From: Cephalopachus bancanus
Taxonomy: Eukaryota; Chordata; Mammalia; Primates; Tarsiidae
Direction of reading: 5' to 3'
DNA length: 64,000 nucleotides
Assembly (NCBI GenBank): GCA_027257055.1
Contig: JAPVLO010000400.1
Coordinates: 682,001 to 746,000, forward strand
Made by a program: the position numbers and the translations under genes
Shown here: piece after piece, positions 32,691 to 44,194 of the stretch
How positions within the stretch are numbered: position 1 is the stretch's first letter
How the letters are laid out: each line of letters begins with the position of its first letter
The notes under the pieces: model-generated
The model's input: the letters and a program-made list of their open reading frames with translations, nothing else
What the model was told of the DNA's origin: nothing
Database searches by the model: none

Positions 32691-33550
32691 ATGGCCCTGT
32701 GCCCACCACATGGTCCCATCAGTGTTCAGTCAATATTCCCTCCCCTGCTTGCTTCCCAGATCAATCCTTTCCCCCAAGCCATGTGCCATCTCATTTGGGA
32801 GGCAGAGAGAGCACCTTCATCCTTCCCACGGCCCCAGTGGTGGCTAGGTTCGTATCACCTAGCTCTAGACACCCATGATCCTCCCCACAAGAGCTCATCT
32901 TGAGCATCCTGGCAGGTGTCCAGGTGCATGCCTGGTGCGTGCCTGGGGCACAGGGCAGATATCTTCTCCTTCCACCCTGCCCTCCAAAACACAGCAGCAG
33001 CACCAGGTCCTCCAGCACAGGAAGTGGGCGGTTACAGAACAAGCTCCACTGTCTTATGCCACCTTGTCTCCTCAACTTTTGGGCTCTTTCTGGGAGCTGG
33101 GGAGGAGGAGTTGTGCTGGCTGTGATGGAGGAATCTTTCCAATCTCTCTATCACCCAACCACTACTCTTTCACATCCCATTCCTGTCCCCATGCTCACGC
33201 CCAGGTTGGCATCCTCTGCCTGTTCCTTAGCCATGTAAAGATTGGTTTATGTGGGCTGTAAAGAAAACCAAAGCAGCAACCCCCATTCTCAGGGCAGTAT
33301 GGTCCACAGAACTCCATATGTATTTCAAGTAGAAAGAATCAGACCTGTAGGGATTCCTACAGCTTGTTGTCATTCTGTTGAACGATCAGGAGAAAGTTAT
33401 CTTATATCTGGCTAAGATTCACTAGCTGAAATGTATAGAAAGGTGACTGCTCATTACATAGTTATAATAATAATGTGAAAACAAATGTTCAGAATGTTTT
33501 CTTGTTTCTTTTTTTTTTTTTTTTTTGCCACCTGTTGAACATAACTGCCT
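32691..33550. other. Unassigned sequence with several overlapping short open frames
   Basis: GC content is higher near 32700-33250, where frames of 70-128 codons overlap on both strands. None shows a family motif. A T run lies at 33510-33526. Confidence 0.4.
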
Positions 33551-33559
33551 ACAATTATA

Positions 33560-33864
33560 TAATAGGCTAGGTGTGGTGATTCACGCCTGTAATCCCAGAA
33601 CTTTAGGAGGCCAAGACAGGAGGATTGTTTCAGCCCAGGAGTTCAAGACTAGCCTGGGAAACATAGTGAAACCTCATCTCTACCAAAATAAATAAATAAA
33701 AAATCAGCCAAGCATGGTGCTGAGCACCTGTAGTTCCAGCTACTTGGGAGGCTGAGGTGGGAGATTGCCTGAGCCCAGGAGGTCAAGGCTGTGGTGAGCC
33801 GTGATCATGCCACTGCACTCCAGCCAGGGTAACAGAGTGAGACCCCAACTCAAAAACAACAACG
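33560..33864 (+). mobile_element. Alu SINE, old (AluJ-like), copy A flank
   Basis: Both arms and a CAACAACGAC tail. ACAATTATA at 33551-33559 and 33865-33873 is its target duplication. It directly precedes duplicated segment copy A. Confidence 0.92.
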
Positions 33865-34150
33865 ACAATTATAGACATAAAGTGCCCACTGGTCATTAAC
33901 CCTCCTCCTACACAGCCCTGGACAGAACTTTCAGGCAGTTACCTCTGCATTGGACTCCTCCATCCTACATTTCAACCCCTATGGTTGCATGGCCATGGTC
34001 TTCTAATAGGACCTTGATCTTCTGATGAGATCTGAGGTGACTCTGGAGAGAGCAAGGCCACCCCTTTGTGACATAGCAGCAGTAGAAACAATTCAACCAA
34101 GAGGACCCCACCAAGGAAACAGCTGATTTCAGGAGGAGACCTCCAGCCTG
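33865..34150 (+). repeat. Duplicated segment, copy A
   Basis: About 285 bp, from ACAATTATAGACATAAA to CTCCAGCCTG, that recurs in direct orientation at 36974-37286 with scattered substitutions. The sequence is not a repeat family I recognise. This copy sits next to an Alu that has its own target duplication, so it is likely the original site. Confidence 0.88.
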
Positions 34151-34431
34151 TCAGGACCAATGAATTGGCCTCAGAAACACCCATGCCCATCCTCCTTACA
34201 CACTATCTTTGGTACATAGCGGGGCTTAATTCTCTTGGCGTCTCCAAATGATTCTGCATCCCTGTGTCCCATACTAGATTTTCTTCTCACAGATTCATTC
34301 ATATGCATTTGATTCCAAGACCCAGTTCTGATTATTACCACACCCCACCTCCCCCCTCGGAAATCCAAAGTAGTTGAAAACAGTCAGCAACAGAAGATCT
34401 TGCTTTGAGAAGGTTGGATTATTTCAGCATA

Positions 34432-34612
34432 TCATAGAAACTTGGAATGTTAGGACTGAAAGTTCTCACCAGGTTATCTAACCCAACCACTTCATTCAAG
34501 GAAGGGGAATTCAAGGCCCAGAAAGGCTGTGTGACCCTCCCCAGCACACAGCTGGTTGGCAGCCAACCCACAACTAGAATCTGAGGCCCTGACTCCTGTA
34601 CTCATTCTATAA
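34432..34612 (-). mobile_element. Ancient SINE, MIR-related
   Basis: TATCTAACCCAACCACTTCATT, AAGGCCCAGAAAGGCTG, CAGCACACAGCTGGTTGGCAGCC and GAGGCCCTGACTCC resemble a MIR-class element in reverse orientation. Confidence 0.6.
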
Positions 34613-35500
34613 CATCTTGTTAAAACCTTTTGAGGAGAGCTATTCTGACTAACACTGTGATTACATCCTTCTGTGATTATCCCTACCTGAGGTAGAACAA
34701 CATTGATTGGAATCTCTAGGCTTTCAGATCTGCTATCTCTTTTTCTTGTAAAATTTGGCCTGGAGTGCTGTAAAAAAAGAGAAGATAAGATGTCTGCTTC
34801 TCAACTCATCCTTGGGCCTCAATTTCTCACCTGGAAAACACACAACTTTCTACTTTTTTATGCCCCTCCTGTCAAATATGTACATTATGAAAATCCGAGT
34901 CTGAAAGAATGTGTAAGTGATATCTGGCAAGATGCTTCATCAGTCTCTGAACAGAAATTAAGAGAGTATAATAGTTAATGTAAAAGCCCCTTGAAAGTCC
35001 TTGAAGCAGAGGTAACTGAACCTTGTCTAAGATAATTATTTCTATCTCCAGTAAAAAGCCATACCAATGTGAGGTGCCAGGTATAGGTCCTATGCAGAAG
35101 TTGGTCACCAAAACACTCAGAACATTCCAGAGGTGACATCACAAAACAATATGGTATTTTTCAGGGCTCATAATTTCTCTCTGAGTGTCACGGATGGGAA
35201 TGAGGCATCTGACAGGCAGGAAGAGCTGGTGTTGGCTGTGACCACAGGGCTGGTGAGGGTCAGTGTGACACACAATAGCCCAAGCACTAGCCCCTGTTGA
35301 GTCATGTTGACTGCCAATGATATCCTCACTACCAGGCTAGGTTGAGAGCCCTCTTGTCTCTCGGGAGGTAGCATCTTCTTCTTAGAGTTGAATAAGTCAA
35401 GGAGAAAGAAACATGAATGGAATTCTGCCAGGCCAAGGAAGGAAATGTAATCTGAGCTGTTTTTGAAATGCCCGATTCTCTGACACTCCAACTGTATGTC
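34613..35500. other. Unassigned intergenic sequence
   Basis: A 107-codon minus-strand frame at 35168-35491 includes a hydrophobic stretch but no recognised family; treated as chance. Confidence 0.4.
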
Positions 35501-35504
35501 CTAC

Positions 35505-36260
35505 AATTCAGTCTCATTCTAACACTATCCACCTGGAGTTAGGATCAGATCCCGTTAAGTCAGGGCTCAGTCCCACAAGACTGCCTCACTTCAGATGCCA
35601 ATCACAAGTTTGGGCCACCTGTACTTCTGACTGATTGGTTATAAATCAGGGGTTCCTACAACCCATTCCTTGGGTTCAATAATTTGCTAGAATGGCTCAT
35701 AGAACTCAGGAAAATACTTATGATTACAATTGTGTTGTAAAGACTACAATTCAAGAACAACCAAATGGAAGGGATGCACAGAACAAGGTATTGGAGGGTG
35801 GAGGTAGTGGCAAAGATCTTCCATACTTCCTCTGGGCATTTCACATTCCCAGCATCCCAATGTGTTCACCAATCCGAAGCTCTCTGAACCCCATTGTTTA
35901 GGAGGTTTGTGGAGCTCTCATTACATAGGCTCGATTAATTAAAGTATTGTCCAGAGAGAATTAAATAATTGTCCATAAATTGAAATCAATCTCCAGCCCT
36001 TCTCCCCTTCCCAGAGGTGGGCGGGGATGTCTTGGGACTCTGAAAGTTCCAAGTCTCTAATTCTATGGTTGGTTCTTCAGCAACCAGACTCCATCTCCCA
36101 AGAGTCACCTCTTGAGCTTAAACTCAGGTGTATTCCAGTTGCACTTGTTATGAGCAACAAAAGGCACTTCTGTCCCTCAGGAAATTCCAAGGGCTTTGGG
36201 AGCTCTCTGCCAAGAACCAGGGACAAAGGTCAAATATATACTTTTATTATACCATATGTA
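35505..36260 (+). mobile_element. Probable ERVL-type LTR (MER21-like)
   Basis: GGTTATAAATCAGGGGTTCC, AATTTGCTAGAATGGCTCATAGAACTCAGG and GAAATTCCAAGGGCTTTGGGAGCTCTCTGCCAAGAACC, then CAAATATATACTTTTATTATA, resemble the MER21 group of LTRs from memory. Family and exact ends are uncertain. Confidence 0.55.
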
Positions 36261-36605
36261 GAAACTGTATCAAGACTACAATGCCCAGCTCTCTGCCTTT
36301 AATTCTGTCAAATCATTCAGCTCTAGAGGCTGTTAATAGAAGCCCTTTTGTGTACCTCAAGCTTCTTATTAGCCAGAGAGCCCCAGTTCCACATTTTTAT
36401 GCCATAGATGGTGGGAAGGAAGTGGTAGACCAGGGTCAGCAGATCTGGAGACATTATAATCGCCTGTTTGCATCTCACACATCATTACAAGCAAGCTTTG
36501 CTTTAAGAAAATCCAATATACAAAGATGCAAAGATATACTTATGGAAACACCAAGAAGGTGATTAATTACATTACCAAAGATTTCTTCATTCTACAATGG
36601 AACTC
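36261..36605. other. Unassigned sequence
   Basis: A 144-codon frame (36128-36562, plus) crosses this stretch and the LTR-like block; it shows no known domain. Confidence 0.4.
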
Positions 36606-36676
36606 TTCAAAGGTTTCTTTTCTTTGGGTTTTTAAAATTGTGACTACATACAAATAACATTAAATTTACTATTTTA

Positions 36677-37312
36677 GGAAGGGCATGGTGGCTCACACCT
36701 ATAATGCCAGCACTTTAGGAAGCCAAGGCAGGAGGATTGCTTCAACCCAGAAGTTCCAGACCAAACTGGGCAACAGCGAGACCTCATCTCTACAAAAAAA
36801 AAAAAATCATAAAAATTAGCTAGGTGTGGTGATGCAAGACTGTAGTCCCAGCTACTCAGGAGACTGAAACGGGAGAAAATCCTAAGCCCAGAAGGTTAAG
36901 GCTGTGGTGAGCTGTGATCATGCCACAGCACTCCAGCCTGGGTGATAGAGTAAGACCTCGACTCAGAACAACAACAATTATAGACATAAAATGCCCACTG
37001 GTCATTGACCTTCTTCCTCTACAGCCCTGGACAGAGCTTTCAGGCAATTACCTCTGCATTGGACTCCTCCATCCTACATTTTAACCCCTCTGGCTGCATG
37101 GCCATGATCTTCTAATGCGGCCTTGATCTTCTAATGGGGCCTTGATCTTCCAACGGGGCCTTAAGTGACTCTGGAGAGAGCCAGGCTTCCCCTTTGTGAC
37201 ATAGCAGCAGTAGAAACAATCCAATCAAGAGCACCCCACCAAAGAAACAACTGATTGCAGGAGGAGACCTGAGAATCTCCAGCCTGGGCAACAGTGAGAC
37301 CCTGACTCAAAA
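36677..37312 (+). mobile_element. Alu SINE, old, with a second 3' end behind a duplicated segment
   Basis: The main Alu body is 36677-36968. After the duplicated copy B there is a second Alu 3' end, CTCCAGCCTGGGCAACAGTGAG to CTGACTCAAAA, at 37277-37312. L1 target copies AATTTACTATTTTA and AATTTACCATCTTA bound the whole block, so the duplicate entered after the Alu. Confidence 0.85.
36974..37286 (+). repeat. Duplicated segment, copy B
   Basis: Matches copy A at 33865-34150 from ACAATTATAGACATAAAATG to GGAGGAGACCT, then reaches CTCCAGCCTG again after an extra GAGAAT. It is embedded in an Alu. It also carries an extra unit of a short tandem repeat (about 19-20 bp, CTTGATCTTCTAATGGGGC-like, three units at about 37100-37162) where copy A has two. 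Confidence 0.88.
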
Positions 37313-37394
37313 AAAATTAAATTAAATTAATTTTTAAAATGAATTTACCATCTTAAACATTATTTCGTGGGTAGTTCAGTAGTATTGACCATAT

Positions 37395-38104
37395 TGTAAG
37401 TGAAAAATAAAATCCTAAATCCTTCAACTGACAGAGTGGACCCCCTCTTGGCCAAAGGAACCCCAGACAAACCTTAAAAACTAAGTTCCTGGCCATGACA
37501 AAATGAGTGGTTGGACACATCTCATTATACCCCATCCCTTTTGGAGTTTAGACACAATAGCTCGCCAAGGTTAATGTAAAAATAAAGATAATGAGACCGG
37601 CAAAACAGACTCTTTGTGGCAATAAGATACCAAATTATAAACAAGACCTAAGGTCATGCAAGACAAGACAAGGGTTAAATCACACCTGTAGGTGACATAA
37701 CAGGTCATTTTGACCCAGTATGTTGTGGCTTGCTCTATGCTTAGCAGACTTCCTTATATTAACTGAAACATTCATTTCTGCTAACACCAAGTTTTTAGAC
37801 AAAGTTTTTTTCCTTTAACCAGTTGCAAGTTAAAGAATCCCTGAATCCACCTATGATTCGTAAGCCCCCACTTTGAGAAATCTTGCCTTTTAGGGCTAAA
37901 CCAATGTATGCCTTCCATGTATTGATTTATGTCTTTGCCTATAACACCTGCCTCCCTGAAATACACAAAACTAAACTATAATCTGGAGACCATTTAGTGG
38001 AGGGTTTCTTGCATTTGTTTTCCCTGGGCCATGGTCACTCATACTGGCTCAGAATAAACTTCTTTAAAATACTTTACAGAGTTTGTTTCTCTTTTTTGTT
38101 AACG
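37395..38104 (+). mobile_element. Solo ERV1-type LTR
   Basis: About 710 bp from TGTAAGTGAAAAATAAAATCC to TTTGTTAACG, inserted in the old L1 with ATAT on each side (37391-37394 and 38105-38108). A 4-bp duplication fits ERV1-class LTRs. CTCAGAATAAACTTC near the 3' end supplies an AATAAA signal. No internal retroviral genes are attached. The family name is not certain. Confidence 0.8.
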
Positions 38105-38381
38105 ATATTTACATTGTTGTGCAACAGATCTCTAGAACTTTTTCATCTTGCAAAACGAATACTCTATGCACATTAAACACTAATTACCCCATCCCCTCCC
38201 CTCAACTCTTAGCTACCATCTTTCTATTCTGGGTCTACGATTTTGACTCCTTTAGATATGTGAGTGAAGTCAGAGTATTTGTTTTTGTGTGACTGACTTA
38301 TTCATTTAGCATAATGGCATCAAGTTTCATTCATGCTTTGATATAGGACATTTTTCTTTCTAAAGAATGAAGAATACTGTA

Positions 38382-38404
38382 TACACACACACACACACAC
38401 ACAC
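38382..38404. repeat. (CA)n microsatellite
   Basis: About 11 CA units inside the old L1. Confidence 0.9.
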
Positions 38405-38937
38405 CCCACATTTTGTTTATTCATACATCTGTTGATAAACATTTGTGTTGTTTCCACCTCTTGGCTATTGTGAATAGTGCTACAATGAACCTAGGTATGA
38501 AAATATATCTTTGAGATCCTGCTTTGGATTCTTCTGGAAATGTACTCAGAAGTGGGATTGCTGGATTTAATTTTCTGAGAAAACTCCATACTGCTTTCCA
38601 AACCAGCTACACCCTTCGACATTCCCTTCAGCAAAAGTGTTTCAATATCACCACATGCTCACCAACACTTGCTTTCTCTTTTTCCAAGGATTGTTTTCTT
38701 TTAAGTGGTTAACTCCTATGCTGTCTGAAAACAGGATTCTGTTTTCAGTTATGCACACACCTCATACAAGCACCTGCACAGCCACCATGTTATGTAAGAA
38801 GAGTTGTGCACAGCACAATAGAAACGTGGAGTCATCAAAGTGTGAGGGCTGGAAGGGGTTACAGAACCGAGAGGCTTGCGGCCCATCGTGGCTGAGATGG
38901 GGAGATTGAACGGAGAGGGAAGCGGCTTTATTTTTTT

Positions 38938-39356
38938 CCTAGGGCTGTCCTAACAAAGGACCGGATATTTTATGGCTTAAAATAACAATGTGTTGTCTTA
39001 TAATACCGGAGGCCAGAAATCCAAAATCAAGGCATTAGCAGAGGCATGTCCCTCTGACACTGTGCGGGAGAACCCTTCCTTGCCTCTCTCCTAGCTTGCA
39101 GTAGTTGTCCTAGATATTCTTCGACTTGCACCACAGTACTTCCATCTCTGTCCTTACCAAAGAGCATGGTCTCATGGAGTGTCTGTCAATGTTCACCTCT
39201 TTTTATAAGGGCACTGGTCGTATTGGATTAAGGTCCTACTCCAGTCTGTTCTCAGCTTAACAAATACTATCCAAAATGACCTTTATTTTCTAATAAGGTC
39301 ACATGCTAGGACCTTATTAACACACCTGGTGAGGTAACTGTCTGGACATTGACTCC
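38938..39356 (-). mobile_element. MLT1-type MaLR LTR
   Basis: CCTAGGGCTGTCCTAACAAAGG, GGAGGCCAGAAATCCAAAATCAAGG, TTTTTATAAGGGCACTGGTCG and CTAATAAGGTCACATGC are the reverse complement of MLT1. Confidence 0.88.
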
Positions 39357-39900
39357 TCCCACCCCAGTCTGGCTTCTTCATGCCCCTCCCCCAAGGAGCA
39401 GCTCCTGGCCAAGGGTGGTCCCTGAAGGATAGGCATATTCCCAGTAATGAGTCATGGGGTGCAGCTGACCAAACAAAGCTGAAAGCAATGGAGCCATCAT
39501 GGGTAATCAATGTAATTGTAAACATCAGATAGAAATTTGATTAGCTTGATTGCCTATAAAACTGCTTGCTGCACTGCCCTGAAGTGTGGGTTCTTTCTTC
39601 ACTGACATGCTACCATCAGTGCCGCCTGTAAGTTCTAACAAACTAGTGTCTTTCCCTGCTGAACCTCCAGGTGACTTGTTTGGAATAGGTAAAGAACCTT
39701 ACATGCAAGCCTTCCTAGATTTGGGGTTGCCGCGTTGCACGCCTTTTGGGGGAAATAAAATTCAACTCATCATAGAAGCTAACATAAACTCAAAGCCTAG
39801 TGAGTACTGGCACTGCGCTTCTTTCTTTATTTCACTTAAATTAGAGTCATAGGCATGCATGCAGGTCACACCACTCTTGGGATATAGCTTCATCCTTGGG
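39357..39900 (+). mobile_element. Possible unclassified LTR-like sequence
   Basis: GCCTATAAAACTGC (TATA-like), then GTGTGGGTTCTTTCTTCACTGAC and later GGGGAAATAAAATTC (polyadenylation-like) sit in the order of an LTR. I cannot name a family and see no clear ends. Confidence 0.35.
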
Positions 39901-40098
39901 GGCCCTGAACGCATCACCCTGGCCAAATCCAGGCAAGTTAAGTTGAGCCTTGTCCTCCCACAGGAGAGACTTTAATGCTGAGGAACACAAAATGTATTTT
40001 GGAAGCCTTCACTAGGGCAAAAAATTCTGCTAGTATGTCTGGTATATTATTGTTATTAATGTTGCTATTATTATTTTTTCATGCTATTTGTTTGTTTA

Positions 40099-40374
40099 TT
40101 TTGAATTGGAGTCTAACTCCATCGCCCAGGCTGGAGTGCAGTGGCATGCTCACAACCGCCCCAGCTTCGGGCATCGACCTGGTGGGCTCCAGCAATCCTT
40201 CCACCTCAGCCTTCCAAGTAGCCAGAACTACAGGCACATGCTACCACAGCTAATTTTTTTGTAGAGGTCTCTCCATGTTGCCCAGACTGTTCTTAAACCC
40301 ATGGGCTCAGGCAATCCTCTCACCTCAGCCTCCCAAAATGCTGGGATTACCAGCTTGAGCCATCATGCCCAGCC
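40099..40374 (-). mobile_element. Alu SINE
   Basis: Both arms, GAATTGGAGTCTAACTCC to CATCATGCCCAGCC, with an insertion of GGCATCG-like bases in the right arm and a short deletion in the middle link. Confidence 0.93.
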
Positions 40375-40394
40375 TATTTCTTTTTCTTTTTCCC

Positions 40395-40682
40395 TTTTTT
40401 TTTTTGAGTGTGGGTCTCACTTGGTTGCCCAGGCTGGAGTGCAGCAGCATGATCATGACAATCACGGCTCAGGTGATCCTTCTACCTCAGCATCCTGAGT
40501 AGTTGAGACAGCAGGCATGCACCACCATACCCTGCTAATTCTTTTATTTTTATTTTTTGTAGAGATGAGGTTTCACTATGTTGTCCAGGCTGGTCTTGAA
40601 CTCCTGGGTTCAAGCAATATGCTTATGCCTGCCTCGACCTCCCAAAGTGCTGGGATTATAGACACAACCTACCTCACTCGAC
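40395..40682 (-). mobile_element. Alu SINE, old (AluJ-like)
   Basis: T run, then GAGTGTGGGTCTCACTTGG through both arms to CCTCACTCGACC. Confidence 0.92.
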
Positions 40683-41472
40683 CATATTATTTCTGCTATG
40701 TTATTTGCCTGCTCTTAATCCCCCTGCCTTCTTCACATTTTTGGTTGTCTGGTAACTGGTTTCCTCCAAGTAGTAAAATCCCGACTCTGGCTTTGTCCTG
40801 AAGGCTATATCTGGGGAAAGATACACTCGACTCCATTTAAGTCTTTTTGTGGTTTTCTAGCCTGACCCCAAAGTTATATCCATGATATCGGGAGGAGTTT
40901 GTGGTATAGTCCATTCCTAGAAAGGAAGTCTTGCTATCAGATGACCATGAAAACTCCCAGGCTCCAGATAATGGTGTCAACCACTCTTTTTCCAGTTACA
41001 TCACCAGCTGGTCCCACAGAGTCCTCTGCCATTGGGCATCCAGAAGGCCCTTCTCTCTATGACCTCCCTTTCCCCTTCTGCCATAGTCCCATAGTCCTTT
41101 GCCTTTTTCTCCTGAGAGGCCTGACTCTAGGTAAAAAAGCAGCCCAGATCCTCCTGGGTCTTTCAATGGAACATGGTCAGCACCACCATGTCTGTGGCCT
41201 ATAGTGATGGTTCTCATAGTATAGTGGTAACTCGTCATCCAGTTTGACCTAAGACCCTTTCCACCTTGCTGTGCAAGGTGAGTGCTGGGGAAAGAAGGCA
41301 CATGGACATACAAATGGTTCTGCCACATTAGTATAAGAAGAATTCCTTTTACTGAACCCAAAGGGAGGGCACTGATAAGAATAAATAAGACTTGAGAGAC
41401 CAGGGTCATGGTCACTGTCCTCAGCAGAGGTGTGCAAAACTAGAAGCCAATAAATAGTTTCTTATTATGTGT
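40683..41472. other. Unassigned intergenic sequence
   Basis: No gene or repeat recognised. Overlapping frames of 101 codons (plus) and 139 codons (minus) near 41000-41400 show no family motif. Confidence 0.4.
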
Positions 41473-42125
41473 CCTAGTCAGTTTGGGATGCTGTAATAAA
41501 ATGCCACAGACTGGGTGTTCAAAACAGCAGAAATATATTTCTCATAGGTCTGGAGATTGAGAAGTCCAAGATCAAGCTATCAGTACCCTAGGGTCTGCTT
41601 TTTTTTTTTTGAATAGAAGTCTCACTGCATCACCCAGGCTGAAGCACAGTGGCATGCTCACAGCCACCCCAGCATCAATCTGCTGGGCTAAGGCAATCCT
41701 TCTGCCTCAGCCTTCCAAGTAGCTGGAACTACAGGTGTACGCTATCACACCCGGCTAATTTTTTTGATTTATTGTAGAGATGAGGTCTCACCAAGTTGCC
41801 TGGCCTGTTCTCGAACCCCATGGGCTCAGGCAATCCCCTCACCTCGGCCTCCCTAAAGTGCTGGAATTACAGGTTTGAGCCACCTTGCCGGCCGGGCCTG
41901 CTTTCTAACTTGAAGATGACACCTTCTCACTGTGTCCTCACATGATAGAGAGAGTTCTGGTCTCTCCTCCACTTCTTATAAAGACACCAATCCAATCATG
42001 AGGGTCCCTCTGACCTTGTCTAAACCTAATCACCTCCAAAGACCCCCACCTCCAAATTAATCTAATTGGAGGGTTAGGGCTTCAGCACACACATTTTAAG
42101 AGGATTCAAGCATTCACTCCACAGC
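41473..42125 (-). mobile_element. MaLR LTR (MLT1/MST-like) split by an Alu
   Basis: Parts at 41473-41601 and 41894-42125: TTTGGGATGCTGTAATAAAATGCC, GGTCTGGAGATTGAGAAGTCC, CTTATAAAGACACCAATCC and TTGGAGGGTTAGGGCTTCAGC, in reverse orientation. Confidence 0.85.
41602..41893 (-). mobile_element. Alu SINE inserted in the MaLR LTR
   Basis: Both arms. GGGTCTGCTTT (left) and GGGCCTGCTTT (right) are its target duplication with one substitution. Confidence 0.94.
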
Positions 42126-42129
42126 ACTA

Positions 42130-42265
42130 TATAACTTGAGCAAGTCACCTCACCTCTCAGAAGCTTGGCTTTCTCCTCTCCAAAATGAGAAATCATATCT
42201 AACTTCAGATACTGTGTGTAAAAAAGCTGACACTTAGTAAGCTTTCAATAAATAATCATTGCTTT
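42130..42265 (+). mobile_element. MIR SINE fossil
   Basis: GAGCAAGTCACCTCACCTCTCAGAAG, CTCTCCAAAATGAGAAATC and CACTTAGTAAGCTTTCAATAAAT follow the MIR core and 3' end. Confidence 0.8.
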
Positions 42266-43790
42266 GGCTCTCTCATACAAAATTGCCCTTCGATTCAAAA
42301 TGTTCGGCAGCTGACACAATTGGCACTTCTATTAAAAAAAAAAAGGCTTGATAGTGCAGCTTGTTGTAAGGGCTTGTTTGTTTGCTTGCTTGCTTGATGT
42401 GTTTTTTGTTTTATAGGGAGGAGCATTTTAAATTGGGCCATCCTGGTCCCGACATCTGCAGGTGCCCATTAGCTGGATTTCTAACTCCCCTGTAGCGCAC
42501 ACACACACATCCATAACCCACACCAAGATGCTTCCTTGAGATCAGGCCTGTTATTACTCAAATTAACACCATCATCAATCATCCACGTTCCATGAACCTC
42601 CACCATTGGTGGGCGCTACACAGAGCAAGGAAGTAGATATGCCTCATGGGTTTCTCATCTGAATAGACAGGTAGAGCAGAGACAAAGAAAAGGGCAAGTT
42701 TCATGGAGACTCCCCAGGCTTTCCTTGCCTGCAACTGTCTGATGATGGATCACATGGAGAAATTCAACAAGCAAGAGGGTCCATTAGGGAGAGCAGGGCT
42801 CCCAGCCCATCTCTACAGAACCAGAGAAACTGCAGCTCTTGGTCCAGGAGGCAGCTACGGGGGTTGTGTTCATACCTTTCTTCCATTCTCATTTGTGGAG
42901 AGGCAATGGGAAGGTGGGTGGGTACAACAAATTGTCATAATGGCCATCATCTCCAAATTGCATGACGTCATTGGGAACATAGATTATTTTTGCTACATGG
43001 GGTAGAGGGTAGCCCTACTCTGGAGTCAGAGGAGCAGCCTGAGTACAGTAAAGCTTTGGGCCAGGCTGCTCTTGGGACAGACTGATAGTTCTGCCTCCTG
43101 AGGAAGCAGAAGGCAGTAGCAGGAAAGGCACGAGAGGAGGCAAGGAGACTATCAGGTAACAAATGAAGATCAACTGTTGGAAGAGTCTGAAAGGGGACGG
43201 AAGTAGGAAAATAGGATGGCAGTTCTCAGGAGCAGCTGGCCAGGTGAATGGTTGTAATAAGATAGAGGAATCACTCACATTTGCAGGAACATCAAAAGAA
43301 ACAATGGAGGTGGAAGATACTAAAAGTGGGGCATTGGCACGCCCAAGTTCCAGAGATAACCAGGAGAGTAAATCCCTCCTTGGTGAAGTCAGAAAAGATA
43401 CCATGTGGTTCCCGTAAGTAGCACCCAAACTCAGGGGTCTCTAGAGCTGTGTACAATCCTTATAAAATGTTCCTTCTGAATCCAGGCACCACTAGAAATA
43501 CCCCTAAAGTTCTGACTTTTCTCTAATATTAATTTGTTTATCCGATCCAAGAATGAGGCTCTATCCAAAGAAAGCCAGTGGAAAACACATTCAGTCTCTA
43601 AGAAATGATCTTTTATTATGGAAAAAGGTAAAAGAGGTGACTAGGGAGGTTTCTGCTCCCCCCCCACACACACATACATTCCTCCTCTGGAGATGATCAT
43701 TTGTTTTGTGTCTCCAGCAGGGCAGAAGTCATAGGAGTACGCTGAACTTTTCCAAATGAAGAGGTCACCAGGTCTCCACTTCACTTTTGC
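42266..43790. other. Unassigned intergenic sequence
   Basis: Mostly single-copy-looking. A 137-codon minus-strand frame at 43015-43428 and a 100-codon plus frame at 42703-43005 lack recognisable domains. Confidence 0.4.
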
Positions 43791-43794
43791 CCAA

Positions 43795-44100
43795 TAGGGG
43801 CCAAATTGAAGGCTTTGTTTATTAGGACAGCTCTAATTGTGATTTATGCAAATCTGTACATTTCAATTTAATCAAAATTTTAAAATCATCAAATTAGTTA
43901 AGTGTGTAGTCCCTTAAATTAATTGTCAATTAGTTGCTCCCCAGTGATAATGAAATGCTTACCAAAGAGCATATGATCTCTGAATGGCGCCAAGCAAATT
44001 GATTGAACTATTTCTTTAAGTAACAAGCATCCCATTTGCTCAGTTTCCTCAGTGAGTTATAAGATGGTCAGGTCTTTGGAGAATGGGTCTGAGACTAGAT
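43795..44100. other. Repeat-poor candidate conserved non-coding element
   Basis: AT-rich but not low-complexity. It contains a perfect POU octamer ATGCAAAT at 43846-43853 and several TAAT/ATTA cores nearby (CTAATTGTGATTTATG, CAAATTAGTTAAG, TTAATTGTCAATTAG). No repeat signature and no open frame. Its regulatory nature is inferred from composition only. Confidence 0.35.
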
Positions 44101-44194
44101 TTGCATTACCCCAAGGAAGTACAAACTCTCAAGGTGACCATGTCAGAAGAAACACTCGCCTCCACACCTGGACTCTATAACAGGGGTAGTTGAA

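Larger units (their letters stand above)
36606..38715 (-). mobile_element. Old L1 (L1M-type), split by an Alu and a solo LTR
   Basis: The L1 parts are 36606-36676, about 37313-37394 and 38105-38715. The joins are visible: AAATTTACTATTTTA resumes as GAATTTACCATCTTA, and GTAGTATTGACC resumes as TTTACATTGTTGTGCAAC, both reverse L1 3' UTR. 38430-38715 gives L1 ORF2-end sequence in reverse (TTGGCTATTGTGAATAGTGC). A (CA)n tract lies inside it. Confidence 0.85.

Noticed and set aside
41211..41285. tRNA-Asp-like 5' half (ATAGTATAGTGGTAACT)
   Set aside because: The A-box match is short and no T-arm (GGTTCGANTCC) follows at the right distance; likely chance.
43015..43428. 137-codon minus-strand frame
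   Set aside because: Leucine- and serine-rich without a known domain; a plus-strand frame overlaps it. Probably chance.
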